Assembly (NCBI GenBank): GCA_045614225.1
Contig: JAZLCO010000041.1
Span: 1-37,280 of the forward strand
Length of the DNA stretch: 37,280 bases
Direction: 5' to 3'
DNA from: UBA9715 sp045614225
GTDB taxonomy: Bacteria > Actinomycetota > Coriobacteriia > Coriobacteriales > Eggerthellaceae
A model generated the notes under the pieces. That model had not been told where the DNA came from, did not search any database, and saw only the letters and a program-made list of their open reading frames with translations. Shown in pieces: positions 8,091 to 15,827 of the stretch. The position numbers and the translations under genes are program-made. How positions within the stretch are numbered: position 1 is the first letter of the stretch; every line of letters begins with the position of its first letter.

Positions 8091-9410
8091 TCAGTCCTGC
8101 TCCTTCAGCTCGTCGAACTTCGCTTTCATAGTCGGGTTCTTGCGCGTGAGCTTCTTGACCGTGAGGTCCTCGAGCTTGTTGTTGGCGGCAGTCAGGTGCT
8201 TCTCCGAAACAAGCAACTTTTCCTTCGCCTTCTGCAAGTCAGCGATTGCTTTGTCAATGGCGGCGACAGCGTCCTCGAAACGCTTGGAAGCATCGCCGAA
8301 GTTCTTGAAGAAGCCTTCCTTGAACACCTCGAGGTCGTGCTCGAACGTCGTGATGTCGAGATCTTGCTGGCGCATGAGCGCCACTTCGCGCTTGTATTCG
8401 AGCGCATTGAGCGATGCATTGCGCAGAAGCGAGATGATGGGAATGAAGAACTGAGGTCGCACAACGAACATCTTGGGATAACGCCACGACACATCGACGA
8501 TGCCATTGTTGTACAAGTCGCTCTCGGGCTCGAGCAACGATACGAGCACAGCGTATTCGCAATTCTTGTTCGTGCGGTCTTTGTCGAGCTTGGCGAAATG
8601 GTCCTCGTTGCGCTTGCGGCGCGTGCTGCCCTCTTCCTCGTTCTTCATCTCGAACATGATGGAGATGATCTCGACACCGCTCTCGTCAACTTCCCGGTAG
8701 ATGAAATCGCCCTTCGTGCCGCCGACCACTTCCGTGTCGCGCTCGAACGACGCATTGGGAAACGCCGTCGCCCGGATGGCGTTGAACTCATCGGCGCAGT
8801 GTACTTCGAGCGACTCGCCGACAATCTTGGTGGTCAGGCGAGCCTTCATGTCTTTCAAGCGTTCGATTTCTTCCCGCTGGAAAACTATCATTTCGTCTTT
8901 CGCGCGGGCTTGTTCAGCCATCTGCTCTTTGAGCGCAGCTTGAGCGGAAGCGTGCTCGGCTTCCTTCAGCTCGACGGAGGCCTTCAAGGCATCGCGCTCT
9001 TTCTCGACAACGGAAACGGCTTCGGCCACAGCCAGCTGTTGCTCGGTTTGCTGGGCCTGTTTCTGCGCTTCGATTTGCGCACGCAATTGCGCAATCTCAG
9101 CATCACGCTCGGCCACAGCCTTCTGAAGACCTGCCTCCGACTCTGCCTTTTGTCGGTCGAGTGCAGCTTGCGCCTCGATTCGAGACTGCTTGAGTGCTGC
9201 ATCCGATTCGGTCTTGGCCTGTTTCAACGTCGCAGCCGATTCGCTTTCGACGAGTTTGAGCGCCTGCGCCTTTTCCGCTTCAATCAACCGGATGCGTTCA
9301 TCGAGCTCGCGATGGAACTCTTCGTCGCGCACCTGCTTGGCAACCGATTCGATTTCGGATTGTTCCAAGGATATGACCGTGCCGCAGTTCGGGCATGTGA
9401 TCTCCGCCAT
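8091..9410 (-). CDS. DUF2130 protein: coiled coil plus predicted PD-(D/E)XK nuclease domain
   Basis: A 439-residue protein. Residues 6-9 are CPNC, half of a zinc ribbon. Residues about 20-195 form a long charged coiled coil rich in A, E, K and Q. Residues about 196-400 match the DUF2130 family, with KGDF (D235) and MFEMKNE (E254, K256). This D…ExK spacing is what a PD-(D/E)XK nuclease shows. A second coiled coil follows near the C-terminus. The natural substrate of the family is not known to me. The ATG at 9410 has AGGAG with normal spacing. It is a single-gene unit, with a terminator on each side. The DNA- or RNA-cutting role is inference from the motif. Confidence 0.8.
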   Translation of the reverse strand: MAEITCPNCGTVISLEQSEIESVAKQVRDEEFHRELDERIRLIEAEKAQALKLVESESAATLKQAKTESDAALKQSRIEAQAALDRQKAESEAGLQKAVAERDAEIAQLRAQIEAQKQAQQTEQQLAVAEAVSVVEKERDALKASVELKEAEHASAQAALKEQMAEQARAKDEMIVFQREEIERLKDMKARLTTKIVGESLEVHCADEFNAIRATAFPNASFERDTEVVGGTKGDFIYREVDESGVEIISIMFEMKNEEEGSTRRKRNEDHFAKLDKDRTNKNCEYAVLVSLLEPESDLYNNGIVDVSWRYPKMFVVRPQFFIPIISLLRNASLNALEYKREVALMRQQDLDITTFEHDLEVFKEGFFKNFGDASKRFEDAVAAIDKAIADLQKAKEKLLVSEKHLTAANNKLEDLTVKKLTRKNPTMKAKFDELKEQD

Positions 9411-9490
9411 AAGCTCTCCTTACACTGATCCCGTTGAAAGCATACTGGAAACGGCTGAATTCAGTGCGTCAATTCTGTCTCTCTCAAGTC

Positions 9491-9525
9491 AAAAATAAAA
9501 AAGCGACCCCGAACAGCGGGGCCGC
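9491..9525 (-). terminator. Intrinsic terminator of the cold-shock gene
   Basis: On the minus strand GCGGCCCCG and CGGGGTCGC pair (one G·U) around a five-base loop and are followed by TTTTTTATTTTT. It is a textbook Rho-independent terminator 30 bp after the csp stop codon. Confidence 0.93.
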
Positions 9526-9555
9526 CCATTTTGCAAGTGAATTTCAAACGGAATG

Positions 9556-9759
9556 TTAGAGCTTGACGACGTTGGAAGCCTGGAGCTTGCCATTATCGCC
9601 TGTGGTGACCTCAAACTCGACGGCAGCGCCTTCGTCGAGAGTCTTGTAGCCGTCCATCTGGATCTCAGACCAATGCACGAACAGATCCTCGCCACCCTCC
9701 TGGGAGATGAAGCCGTAGCCCTTTTCCGGGTTGAACCATTTCACAGTACCTTGCGCCAT
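9556..9759 (-). CDS. Cold-shock protein, CspA family
   Basis: A 67-residue single cold-shock domain. It begins MAQGTVKWFNPEKGYGFI, with RNP1 at KGYGFI (13-18) and RNP2 at LFVHW (26-30). These aromatic residues bind single-stranded RNA or DNA; such proteins act as RNA chaperones, melting mRNA structure. The frame continues 17 codons further upstream, but AGGAA in front of the ATG at 9759 and family length fix the start. It is monocistronic, with its own terminator. The 5' untranslated region is unusually structured (three perfect hairpins), which suggests post-transcriptional control by temperature or by the protein itself. The family is certain; the paralogue name (cspA, cspB…) cannot be assigned. 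Confidence 0.97.
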   Translation of the reverse strand: MAQGTVKWFNPEKGYGFISQEGGEDLFVHWSEIQMDGYKTLDEGAAVEFEVTTGDNGKLQASNVVKL

Positions 9760-9778
9760 TTCAGTTCCTCTTTCCTTT

Positions 9779-9845
9779 CTTCCCGCCTTCGGGAAGGTAT
9801 TGCCGAGCACCGCATGGCAACGGTGCTCGCCCTCGCTTCGAGGGC
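9779..9845 (-). promoter_or_regulatory. Three-hairpin 5' leader of the cold-shock gene
   Basis: Three perfect stem-loops lie side by side between the probable transcription start and the ribosome binding site: 9779-9796 (7-bp stem, 4-base loop), 9804-9829 (9-bp stem, 8-base loop) and 9829-9845 (7-bp stem, 3-base loop). Nearly every base of the leader except the AG-rich Shine-Dalgarno segment is paired. Cold-shock mRNAs are known to carry temperature-sensitive leaders; a similar role here is an inference. Confidence 0.65.
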
Positions 9846-9854
9846 ACGGGTGAT

Positions 9855-9860
9855 ACTATA
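9855..9860 (-). promoter_or_regulatory. Probable -10 box of the cold-shock gene
   Basis: TATAGT on the minus strand in a very AT-rich stretch. A start 7-8 bases downstream (about 9848) would place the first leader hairpin almost at the 5' end of the mRNA. No convincing -35 box is visible. Confidence 0.45.
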
Positions 9861-9923
9861 TCTTAAAATTCGATAAAAATACCCATAATTTAATTTGTTT
9901 CAGAATCTTTCACCAAGCGTTAC

Positions 9924-10379
9924 CTAGAAATTGTTAAGAAACGCAAGAGGATCGTCGTCATCCAAGTCGCCTTGCAGTGCAATCTCGTCGAGATCTTCTT
10001 CCATCGCATCGAAATCCGTCGGATCGTCGGGCAACTCGAAGCCGTAATCATCAGCAAGCGCACGAGCCTGTGCAGCCCTGACACCTGCAAGCTCGCTATT
10101 GCCTGCTTCGGATAGATACACCGATTCGAGCAAGAGCCCGCGAGCTACAAACTCGACGACATTTGGGTCGGTGCCCGAAACGCGCAGCACTTGGGCAATG
10201 GAATCAGGGGAAAGCGAAAGGAGGACGGCGCCGTCCATCTCAGTCGCAGTGCCGATGGCTGTCTCGAGCATATCGGCAGCCAGCTCAGGATCGTCCTTCT
10301 CTTCTTTGAGTTCCCACGAACGCACCATTCCACGAAAGAACTGAAGGATGAGTTTCATGAGATAGTCTTGTTCAAGCAT
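9924..10379 (-). CDS. DUF6483-like protein of unknown function, last gene of the ruv operon
   Basis: A 151-residue soluble acidic protein starting MLEQDYLMKLILQFFRGMV, with a central ADMLETAIG…DGAVLLSLSPDS segment and a very acidic C-terminus (DDDDPLAFLNNF). I recall similar proteins labelled DUF6483 in Firmicutes and Actinobacteria; I cannot confirm it here. The ATG at 10379 is preferred over the longer open frame because AAGGA lies 6 bases upstream. It starts 41 bp after ruvB on the same strand, so it is probably co-transcribed with ruvCAB. No catalytic motif or membrane segment is visible. A helical-repeat adaptor is possible, but that is a guess. Confidence 0.75.
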   Translation of the reverse strand: MLEQDYLMKLILQFFRGMVRSWELKEEKDDPELAADMLETAIGTATEMDGAVLLSLSPDSIAQVLRVSGTDPNVVEFVARGLLLESVYLSEAGNSELAGVRAAQARALADDYGFELPDDPTDFDAMEEDLDEIALQGDLDDDDPLAFLNNF

Positions 10380-10419
10380 TCGGTTCCTTTCGAACGCATG
10401 CGGTAAAAAAGCCTGACCG

Positions 10420-11517
10420 TTACACACCCTCAGGTGGCACGAGACCTAAATGCTCGTAAGCGCGTGCCGTCGCTTGGCGCCCTTTGGGCGTGCGGACAAC
10501 CAAACCCTGCTGCATGAGGAACGGCTCGTAAACGTCCTCGATCGTATCGGGATCCTCGGACAAAGCCGAAGCCATCGTGGTCAAGCCGACGGGCCGCCCG
10601 CTGAACTGGACAGCCAGCATCTCGAGAATGCGATTGTCCATGGCATCGAGGCCAAGCGAGTCAACTTCGAAAAAACTAAGCGCTTCGGCCGCCACGTCTT
10701 CGGTGATAATGCCGTCGCCACGCACTTGCGCCCAATCGCGCACGCGCTTGAGGAGGCGGTTCGCCAGACGCGGTGTGCCACGGCTGCGACGGGCGATCTC
10801 AAGCGCGCCGTCTTCCGAAATCTGCACGTCGAGGATGGATGCCGAGCGACGCACGATAGCAGCGAGCTCGTCGGGATTGTAGTACTGCAGCCTGAATGCG
10901 ATGCCGAAGCGGTCGCGCAGTGGCCCGGTGAGCAAGCCCGTGCGCGTCGTTGCACCGATGAGCGTGAAGTGAGGCAGATCGAGCCTGATGGAACGCGCAG
11001 CAGGGCCCTTCCCCACCACGATGTCAAGCGCATAGTCTTCGAGCGCGGGGTAAAGCACTTCCTCGACCATGCGGTTCATGCGGTGAATCTCGTCGATGAA
11101 GAGCACATCGCCTTCTTCGAGGTTCGTGAGAATGGCTGCAAGGTCTCCGGTGCGCTCGATTGCAGGACCGCTGGTCGTCTTGATGTTGGCGCCCATTTCG
11201 TTGGCGACAACCGTTGCGAGCGTTGTTTTGCCCAAACCGGGAGGGCCCGAAAACAGAATGTGATCGGCTGCCTCACCACGAGCTTGGGCCGCTTGTATGA
11301 GAATCGCGAGAGACTCCTTGATCTTTTCCTGGCCGAGGTAGTCTTTGAGATATTTCGGACGCAAGCTTCGGTCGAACGCGAGATCGTCTTCCTGAAGCTC
11401 TGCCGACACGGTGCGCTCGCGCGCATCCGATGCGTTGCCGTCTTGGCCGATGACCGAGCCGTGGGGCATGCTGCCCGCGTCGAACACGATGCCTTCGATT
11501 TCGATTCCTGATGCCAT
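10420..11517 (-). CDS. ruvB: Holliday junction branch-migration ATPase RuvB
   Basis: A 365-residue AAA+ ATPase. The Walker A GPPGLGKT is at 91-98, followed by Walker B LFIDEIHR, sensor 1 LIGATTR and the arginine-finger region GPLRDRFG; the C-terminal winged helix contains SGRPVGLTTMA. RuvB hexamers drive branch migration of Holliday junctions with RuvA. An N-terminal extension of about 45 residues precedes the conserved LRPKYLKDYLGQ; this is longer than in E. coli. The ATG at 11517 lies 7 bp after the ruvA stop, with a modest AGGGG in front. It is the third gene of the ruvC-ruvA-ruvB operon. Identification is certain. Confidence 0.97.
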   Translation of the reverse strand: MASGIEIEGIVFDAGSMPHGSVIGQDGNASDARERTVSAELQEDDLAFDRSLRPKYLKDYLGQEKIKESLAILIQAAQARGEAADHILFSGPPGLGKTTLATVVANEMGANIKTTSGPAIERTGDLAAILTNLEEGDVLFIDEIHRMNRMVEEVLYPALEDYALDIVVGKGPAARSIRLDLPHFTLIGATTRTGLLTGPLRDRFGIAFRLQYYNPDELAAIVRRSASILDVQISEDGALEIARRSRGTPRLANRLLKRVRDWAQVRGDGIITEDVAAEALSFFEVDSLGLDAMDNRILEMLAVQFSGRPVGLTTMASALSEDPDTIEDVYEPFLMQQGLVVRTPKGRQATARAYEHLGLVPPEGV

Positions 11518-11524
11518 GGAGCCC

Positions 11525-12109
11525 CTATGCGCCGAGTTTCCTCAGTGCGTATTGTAGCAGCGTAGATTCGGTGCCGTCCTCGGGCGCGCCCTTCAATGCC
11601 AAATCGGCTTCGGCTGACGTGAAGCCCATGGAGAGAAGCGCCTCACGCGCGCCTTCAACCGCCTTGCTGACCACCTGCACGTCTTCGGCGAACAAGCTGC
11701 CGATGCCCTGATCGAGCGAGCCTTTCAACTCGAGGACGATGCGCGAAGCCGTCTTCTTCCCCACACCGGGAATGCGCTGGACAGCGGCGATATCCTGCGC
11801 CGCAATGAGCGTTGCCAGCTCGGAAGGCGTGTACGACGAAAGCGCTGCCAACGCCACCTTCGGACCGACGCCGCTCACCGTGATGAGCTTCTCGAACAAA
11901 GCCTTTTCCTCAAGCGAGAGAAAACCAAAGAGCGACATGCCGTCGTCGCGCACTTGCAAGTACGTGTGCACAAGCACCTGCTCGCCCACTTGCGGCAATT
12001 TCGAAAGCCCTGCTTGGGACATGCCCACCTCGAACCCGACACCGCCGACGTTCAGATAGACGCTCGCGAGGGTCTTACCAGCAATGACCCCTTCGAGAAA
12101 CGCAATCAT
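11525..12109 (-). CDS. ruvA: Holliday junction-binding protein RuvA
   Basis: A 194-residue protein with the three RuvA parts: N-terminal OB fold (MIAFLEGVIAGKT…), helix-hairpin-helix pair containing VSGVGPKVALA and RIPGVGKKTASRIVLEL, and a C-terminal three-helix domain (EALLSMGFTSAEADLAL) that contacts RuvB. It binds the four-way junction as a tetramer and positions the RuvB motors. The ATG overlaps the ruvC stop by four bases (ATGA at 12109-12106), so translation is coupled. A short G-run is the only Shine-Dalgarno-like sequence. The identity is certain. Confidence 0.97.
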   Translation of the reverse strand: MIAFLEGVIAGKTLASVYLNVGGVGFEVGMSQAGLSKLPQVGEQVLVHTYLQVRDDGMSLFGFLSLEEKALFEKLITVSGVGPKVALAALSSYTPSELATLIAAQDIAAVQRIPGVGKKTASRIVLELKGSLDQGIGSLFAEDVQVVSKAVEGAREALLSMGFTSAEADLALKGAPEDGTESTLLQYALRKLGA

Positions 12110-12615
12110 TCGACCCCCGCCTTTCCTGCAAAGCCTTGATGTGTCGTATAGCAGATGGCCGCCGCCAACGCGTCGGCTGCATGGTCGGGTTTGGGCGCAG
12201 CATCGAGCGAGAGCAACTGCCTGACCATGTACTGCACTTGGTTTTTATCGGCACCGCCAGCACCCACGACTGCCAACTTGATCTGCTTGGGTGAGAACTC
12301 ACCCACCTGCAAACCAGCCTGCGCGCATGCAACTAACGCCGCACCACGTGCCTGACCCGTCGCGAACGCTGCCGTGATGTTCTGGCCAAACCAAACCGTC
12401 TCGATGCCCACGCACGTCGGCCGATAGCGTTCGGCGACGGCGCCAATCTGTTCGTGAATCTTGGCGAGCCGCTGCTCGAGCGGCATGTCGGACGGTGTGC
12501 TTATGCACCCGTATGCCAGGCACGCGAGCCGTGACCTATCTTGTGAGATAACGCCCCAACCGGTGTTGGCCAAGCCGGGGTCGATGCCTAATATGATGCG
12601 CGATTCCTTCGACAT
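12106..12615 (-). CDS. ruvC: Holliday junction resolvase RuvC
   Basis: A 169-residue RNase H-fold endonuclease. The first catalytic Asp is in ILGIDPGLANTGWG, the second acidic residue in CVGIETVWFGQN, and the last pair in the KPDHAADALAAAICY helix. RuvC cuts Holliday junctions symmetrically after RuvAB migration. The start is ATG at 12615. No good ribosome site is present, but a strong-looking -10 box sits 10 bases upstream, so the mRNA may be almost leaderless. It is the first gene of the ruv operon. Identity is certain. Confidence 0.96.
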   Translation of the reverse strand: MSKESRIILGIDPGLANTGWGVISQDRSRLACLAYGCISTPSDMPLEQRLAKIHEQIGAVAERYRPTCVGIETVWFGQNITAAFATGQARGAALVACAQAGLQVGEFSPKQIKLAVVGAGGADKNQVQYMVRQLLSLDAAPKPDHAADALAAAICYTTHQGFAGKAGVE

Positions 12616-12624
12616 AGTTCATCA

Positions 12625-12653
12625 AGTATAGAACATTTGTTTGGTATATGCAA
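12625..12653 (-). promoter_or_regulatory. ruvCAB promoter giving a nearly leaderless mRNA
   Basis: On the minus strand TTGCAT (12648-12653), a spacer of exactly 17 bp and TATACT (12625-12630) form a sigma-70-type promoter. A start seven bases after the -10 falls 2-4 bases in front of the ruvC ATG, which has no Shine-Dalgarno sequence. Confidence 0.6.
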
Positions 12654-12679
12654 GCAATCGCGAAATCTTCGAATGGCGC

Positions 12680-12717
12680 AAATGGCACATCGCTCCCAGG
12701 GAACCGTGTGCCATTTT
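12680..12717. repeat. Dispersed palindromic element, copy 1
   Basis: A 10-bp perfect stem (AAATGGCACA with TGTGCCATTT) flanks a centre containing the palindrome TCCCAGGGA. It shares this plan with two elements near 20.65 kb. It sits between the transglutaminase stop and the ruvC promoter. The plus-strand side ends in TTTTT, so it might also stop transcription. Copy number elsewhere in the genome is unknown. Confidence 0.75.
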
Positions 12718-12726
12718 TGGTTGCCC

Positions 12727-13938
12727 CTATTGGAAGACGGTGATCGTGCGAAGGCTGTCGTTGTAGCTAAAGCGATACTCGCCATCGGACAGATTGAAGC
12801 CCAAATCCCCCGTCATGACGAACCCATCGAGCAGTTCTTGGAACACCTCGTCGGTCGAACAGCGTATTTGAACGGCAAACTCGCCCGTTGCTTCGGCATC
12901 GGACACAAGCTGTCCAAACCGTCCAGCATCTGCCCAGTCGAACAGAAGCCCCTCGCGTACGAAATAGTTGTCCTCAGTCGAAGCGCACAGTGGAATCGCG
13001 AACGTCCCATCGGCCATATGCGTCGCCGATATGTCGTCGGTCGTGATGGCCAGATATTCGTAATTCACGTAATCGTCGCCTACGTTGAATTCTTCGTCGA
13101 GGAACTGCGGGTCACCCCAAGTGGGATCTATCTGATAGTACGCACCATCGAGCTGAGCGATGCACCATGCGTGGCCCACGCCATCGGCAACACCGCGCAC
13201 CTGAACACATTGGATGCCCATGTGCTGCAACAAATACTGATAAGCGGAAGAGTAGCCTGCGCAAACTGCCGACCCCCTCAAGAACACGTCATCAATCGTC
13301 TGACCTGGAGCGCGGCCTTCCCCGTCGTACCAGTTGAGCGAAGCGGCAGCACCATGGTCGTACGAAGCGCGTTCCACGATATAGTCGTACGCAAGCTTGG
13401 CTTTCGTGTAATCGTCTGCATCCTCGGGAACTGTCGCCAGAAACTCCGCGACCACAACATCGATTTGCGACTGCGCCGCAGCTGTCTCGGATTCGTCGAG
13501 GAAGAACGACCCTTCGATTGACGCATCGCTCACAAGCTCGGTCACCTGGTTGTACGTCGTGCTTAAACGAACGCCTTCCACATAGAACAGCTCGGGATGG
13601 TCTGCGATGATGCACGCGCGGATCTCGGACAACCGCTCGCTACCGTTTTCGGGATATGCGCGAGACTCGCGTGAGCAGAATGCATCGTACATGATGCGAT
13701 AACAACGCTGTCCTTCGTCATCAAGATGCGAATAGGCGTAGTAACGATTATCGAATTCAGATGCTACGCGCGCCTCGAAGTCCTGTTCGACCGCTTCGAC
13801 GCCGTGATTTTGCGCACCCGATAACACGTACTGGATATGGGCAATTACGCCAGTGGCATACCCAACGGCAACCACGAGGACAACGAGCAACAACAGGGCG
13901 ACAAGACACCCTCCTGCTCTCGACTTGCCCCGCGCCAT
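12727..13938 (-). CDS. Membrane-anchored transglutaminase-like (papain-fold) protein
   Basis: A 403-residue protein. Residues 11-28 (CLVALLLLVVLVVAVGYA) form a single N-terminal membrane helix after a basic start, so the rest is extracytoplasmic. The core at about 175-275 carries the transglutaminase triad: C226 in GSAVCAGYSSAY, H256 in GHAWC and D271 in DPTWGD. These domains act as cysteine proteases, peptide cross-linkers or amidases on cell-wall or protein substrates; which applies here is not evident. The ATG at 13938 has GGAGG five bases upstream. It lies 18 bp after the homocysteine methyltransferase gene and may be co-transcribed. No partner suggests a substrate. An eight-residue C-terminal strand ends TITVFQ. 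Confidence 0.88.
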   Translation of the reverse strand: MARGKSRAGGCLVALLLLVVLVVAVGYATGVIAHIQYVLSGAQNHGVEAVEQDFEARVASEFDNRYYAYSHLDDEGQRCYRIMYDAFCSRESRAYPENGSERLSEIRACIIADHPELFYVEGVRLSTTYNQVTELVSDASIEGSFFLDESETAAAQSQIDVVVAEFLATVPEDADDYTKAKLAYDYIVERASYDHGAAASLNWYDGEGRAPGQTIDDVFLRGSAVCAGYSSAYQYLLQHMGIQCVQVRGVADGVGHAWCIAQLDGAYYQIDPTWGDPQFLDEEFNVGDDYVNYEYLAITTDDISATHMADGTFAIPLCASTEDNYFVREGLLFDWADAGRFGQLVSDAEATGEFAVQIRCSTDEVFQELLDGFVMTGDLGFNLSDGEYRFSYNDSLRTITVFQ

Positions 13939-13956
13939 CTCGCCTCCGCTTCGCTC

Positions 13957-14835
13957 TTATCGCGCAGGGGTCTTCTCGGCAACAAGCTGAGCGAGACCGC
14001 GAATGAAATCAGGGTTAGTACCGCAGCACCCGCCGACTATCGAGGCGCCTGCATCGATGATCTTCTGCACAGCTCCCACATACTCGTCAACATCAATCGA
14101 ATATCCCGTCACACCGTCAATCAGCGTCGGCATCCCTGCGTTTGCCTGCACGATGACCGGTTTGTCAGTCGCTTTAAGCATCTCGTCGATGATGGGGGCG
14201 ATCTCGATGGGGCCCTGCGAGCAGTTTGCCCCGATAGCACTCGCACCGTAGCTTTCGAGCTCTTCGGCAGCTTCGGCAGGTGCCGTGCCCATGAGCGTCC
14301 TTCCGTGCTCGCCAAATGTCATCGTCGCGAACACGGGAAGCTGGGTGTTGTCGACAGCAGCGCGAACAGCAGCTTCCGCCTCGGTGACATCAGCCATGGT
14401 CTCGACGATGATGATGTCAGCTCCGGCGGCTTCGGCGGCACGTGCCTGCTCGGCGTAGATTTCATAGGCTTCCTCGAATTCGAGGTCGCCATACGGATCC
14501 ATCAGCTCGCCGGTTGGACCCATGTCGGCCGCCACGTAACGAGCACCGGCATCCCGGGCGCACTTGACGGCTGCCGCGAACACGTCTGCGACATCGGCCT
14601 TGCCTTCGAGCTTCAAGCGGTTCGCGCCGAACGTGTTGGTCGTCACGATCTGGCTTCCCGCTTCGACGTAAGCGGCATGCACGGACGTGACCAGCTCGGG
14701 ATTGGTCAAGCACAGCAAGTCCGGCAATTCGCCCGGCTTTAACCCGCCGCTCTGCAACATCGTGCCCATCGCACCGTCAAACAGCAAGAACTCCTTGCCG
14801 TCGAGCACACGAGCGAGAAAATCGTCCATTTTCAT
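13957..14835 (-). CDS. Stand-alone homocysteine S-methyltransferase (MetH N-terminal-like)
   Basis: A 292-residue TIM-barrel Hcy-binding domain. LLFDGAMGTMLQ opens the barrel, NTFGANRLKL follows, and the zinc ligands are C205 (IGANCSQG) and the C270-C271 pair (VGGCCGTNPDF). It resembles the N-terminal module of cobalamin-dependent MetH, but folate, cobalamin-binding and reactivation domains are absent. It would need a methyl donor such as a separate corrinoid protein, or use S-methylmethionine or another donor directly. The frame opens earlier, but the ATG at 14835 has AGGAG seven bases upstream. It follows yebC across a terminator. With ahcY near 25 kb it belongs to the methionine cycle. Donor identity is open. 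Confidence 0.88.
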   Translation of the reverse strand: MKMDDFLARVLDGKEFLLFDGAMGTMLQSGGLKPGELPDLLCLTNPELVTSVHAAYVEAGSQIVTTNTFGANRLKLEGKADVADVFAAAVKCARDAGARYVAADMGPTGELMDPYGDLEFEEAYEIYAEQARAAEAAGADIIIVETMADVTEAEAAVRAAVDNTQLPVFATMTFGEHGRTLMGTAPAEAAEELESYGASAIGANCSQGPIEIAPIIDEMLKATDKPVIVQANAGMPTLIDGVTGYSIDVDEYVGAVQKIIDAGASIVGGCCGTNPDFIRGLAQLVAEKTPAR

Positions 14836-14850
14836 GCCAGTCTCCTTCCT

Positions 14851-14880
14851 AGAAAAAAGGCGCGCCCGAAGACGCGCCTT
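14851..14880 (-). terminator. Intrinsic terminator after yebC
   Basis: On the minus strand AAGGCGCG and CGCGCCTT form a perfect 8-bp stem around an 8-base loop, followed by TTTTTT. It lies 25 bp after the yebC stop and just ahead of the ribosome site of the next gene, so that gene either relies on read-through or has a promoter I cannot see. Confidence 0.85.
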
Positions 14881-14904
14881 CCACATTCGCAAATCGAGTT
14901 CTTG

Positions 14905-15708
14905 TTACTCTTCCTCCAGCGCAGCTGCGATTTCATCGGTGATGTCCATCGTGTGATAGACGTTCTGCAGGTCCTCGAGTTCTTCGAGGCGGTCGATGAG
15001 ACGCATGACCTTCTTGGCGTCGACCGCAGCCACGGCTGACGGCTGGTTGGCGATCATCGTGAGCTCAGCGCCCTTGGTCTCGACGCCCTCGGCCTCGATG
15101 GCCTTCTTGACAGCCATCAGATCGGTGGCCTCAGTGTAGACGACCCACTCGTCCTCGGCATCCTCGAAATCGTCGGCACCGGCCTCGATGATGAGCATCT
15201 CGAACTCGTCGGGATCGCCAGCAGCACCGTTCGGACGGTCCGCGATCTTCTTGCCATCGCCCTCGATGATCTTCGGGATGATGATCTGACCCTTGCGGTC
15301 GAACTGGAACGCGACGGCACCAGACGTTGCCAGGTTGCCGCCATGATGGCTGAACGCTGCGCGCACATCCGCTGCAGTGCGGTTGCGGTTGTCGGTCAGG
15401 GCTTCGCAGAAAACGCCGATGCCCGCCGGGCCGTAGCCCTCGTAGGTGACGGTCTCGTAGTTAGCAGCATCTTTGCCCGAAGCGAACGCCTTGTCGATGG
15501 CCGTCTTGATCTTGTCCTTGGGAAGCGAATAGCCCTTGGCCTTCTCGATGGCAGCTGCAAGCGATGCATTGTTATCGGGATTCGGGTCGCCGCCTTCCTT
15601 TGCAGCGACGGTGATGTTGCGCGACAGCTTCGAGAACAGCGCCGAGCGCTTTGCGTCCTGAGCCGCCTTGCGATGCTTCGTTGTAGCCCACTTTGAATGC
15701 CCTGACAT
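14905..15708 (-). CDS. yebC: YebC/PmpR-family protein (translation factor or regulator)
   Basis: A 267-residue protein with the family's signature start MSGHSKWATTKHRKAAQDAKR, then VTYEGYGPAGIGV and GAVAFQFDRKG, and an acidic C-terminus ending ALEEE. YebC proteins were first described as DNA-binding regulators; more recent work links them to ribosome stalling at proline-rich stretches. The chosen ATG at 15708 has AAAGGA upstream and the canonical N-terminus; eight extra codons upstream are not needed. In many bacteria it sits near ruvC; here it lies about 2.3 kb away on the same strand. Terminated by its own hairpin. The family is certain, the mechanism in this organism is not. Confidence 0.96.
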   Translation of the reverse strand: MSGHSKWATTKHRKAAQDAKRSALFSKLSRNITVAAKEGGDPNPDNNASLAAAIEKAKGYSLPKDKIKTAIDKAFASGKDAANYETVTYEGYGPAGIGVFCEALTDNRNRTAADVRAAFSHHGGNLATSGAVAFQFDRKGQIIIPKIIEGDGKKIADRPNGAAGDPDEFEMLIIEAGADDFEDAEDEWVVYTEATDLMAVKKAIEAEGVETKGAELTMIANQPSAVAAVDAKKVMRLIDRLEELEDLQNVYHTMDITDEIAAALEEE

Positions 15709-15827
15709 ATGAGTCCTTTCCCGAAAGGGCACAACGTCAAACGTCTGCCCTAATGTATGACGAATACCAACCGATTATTCTAGCATAGGGGCAAGAATTG
15801 ACCTTGACCTTCGCAGGATAATCATTC

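Noticed and set aside
7974..9428. A 484-residue plus-strand open frame opposite the DUF2130 gene
   Set aside because: Its leucine/arginine-rich sequence mirrors the coiled coil on the other strand; no ribosome site or domain.
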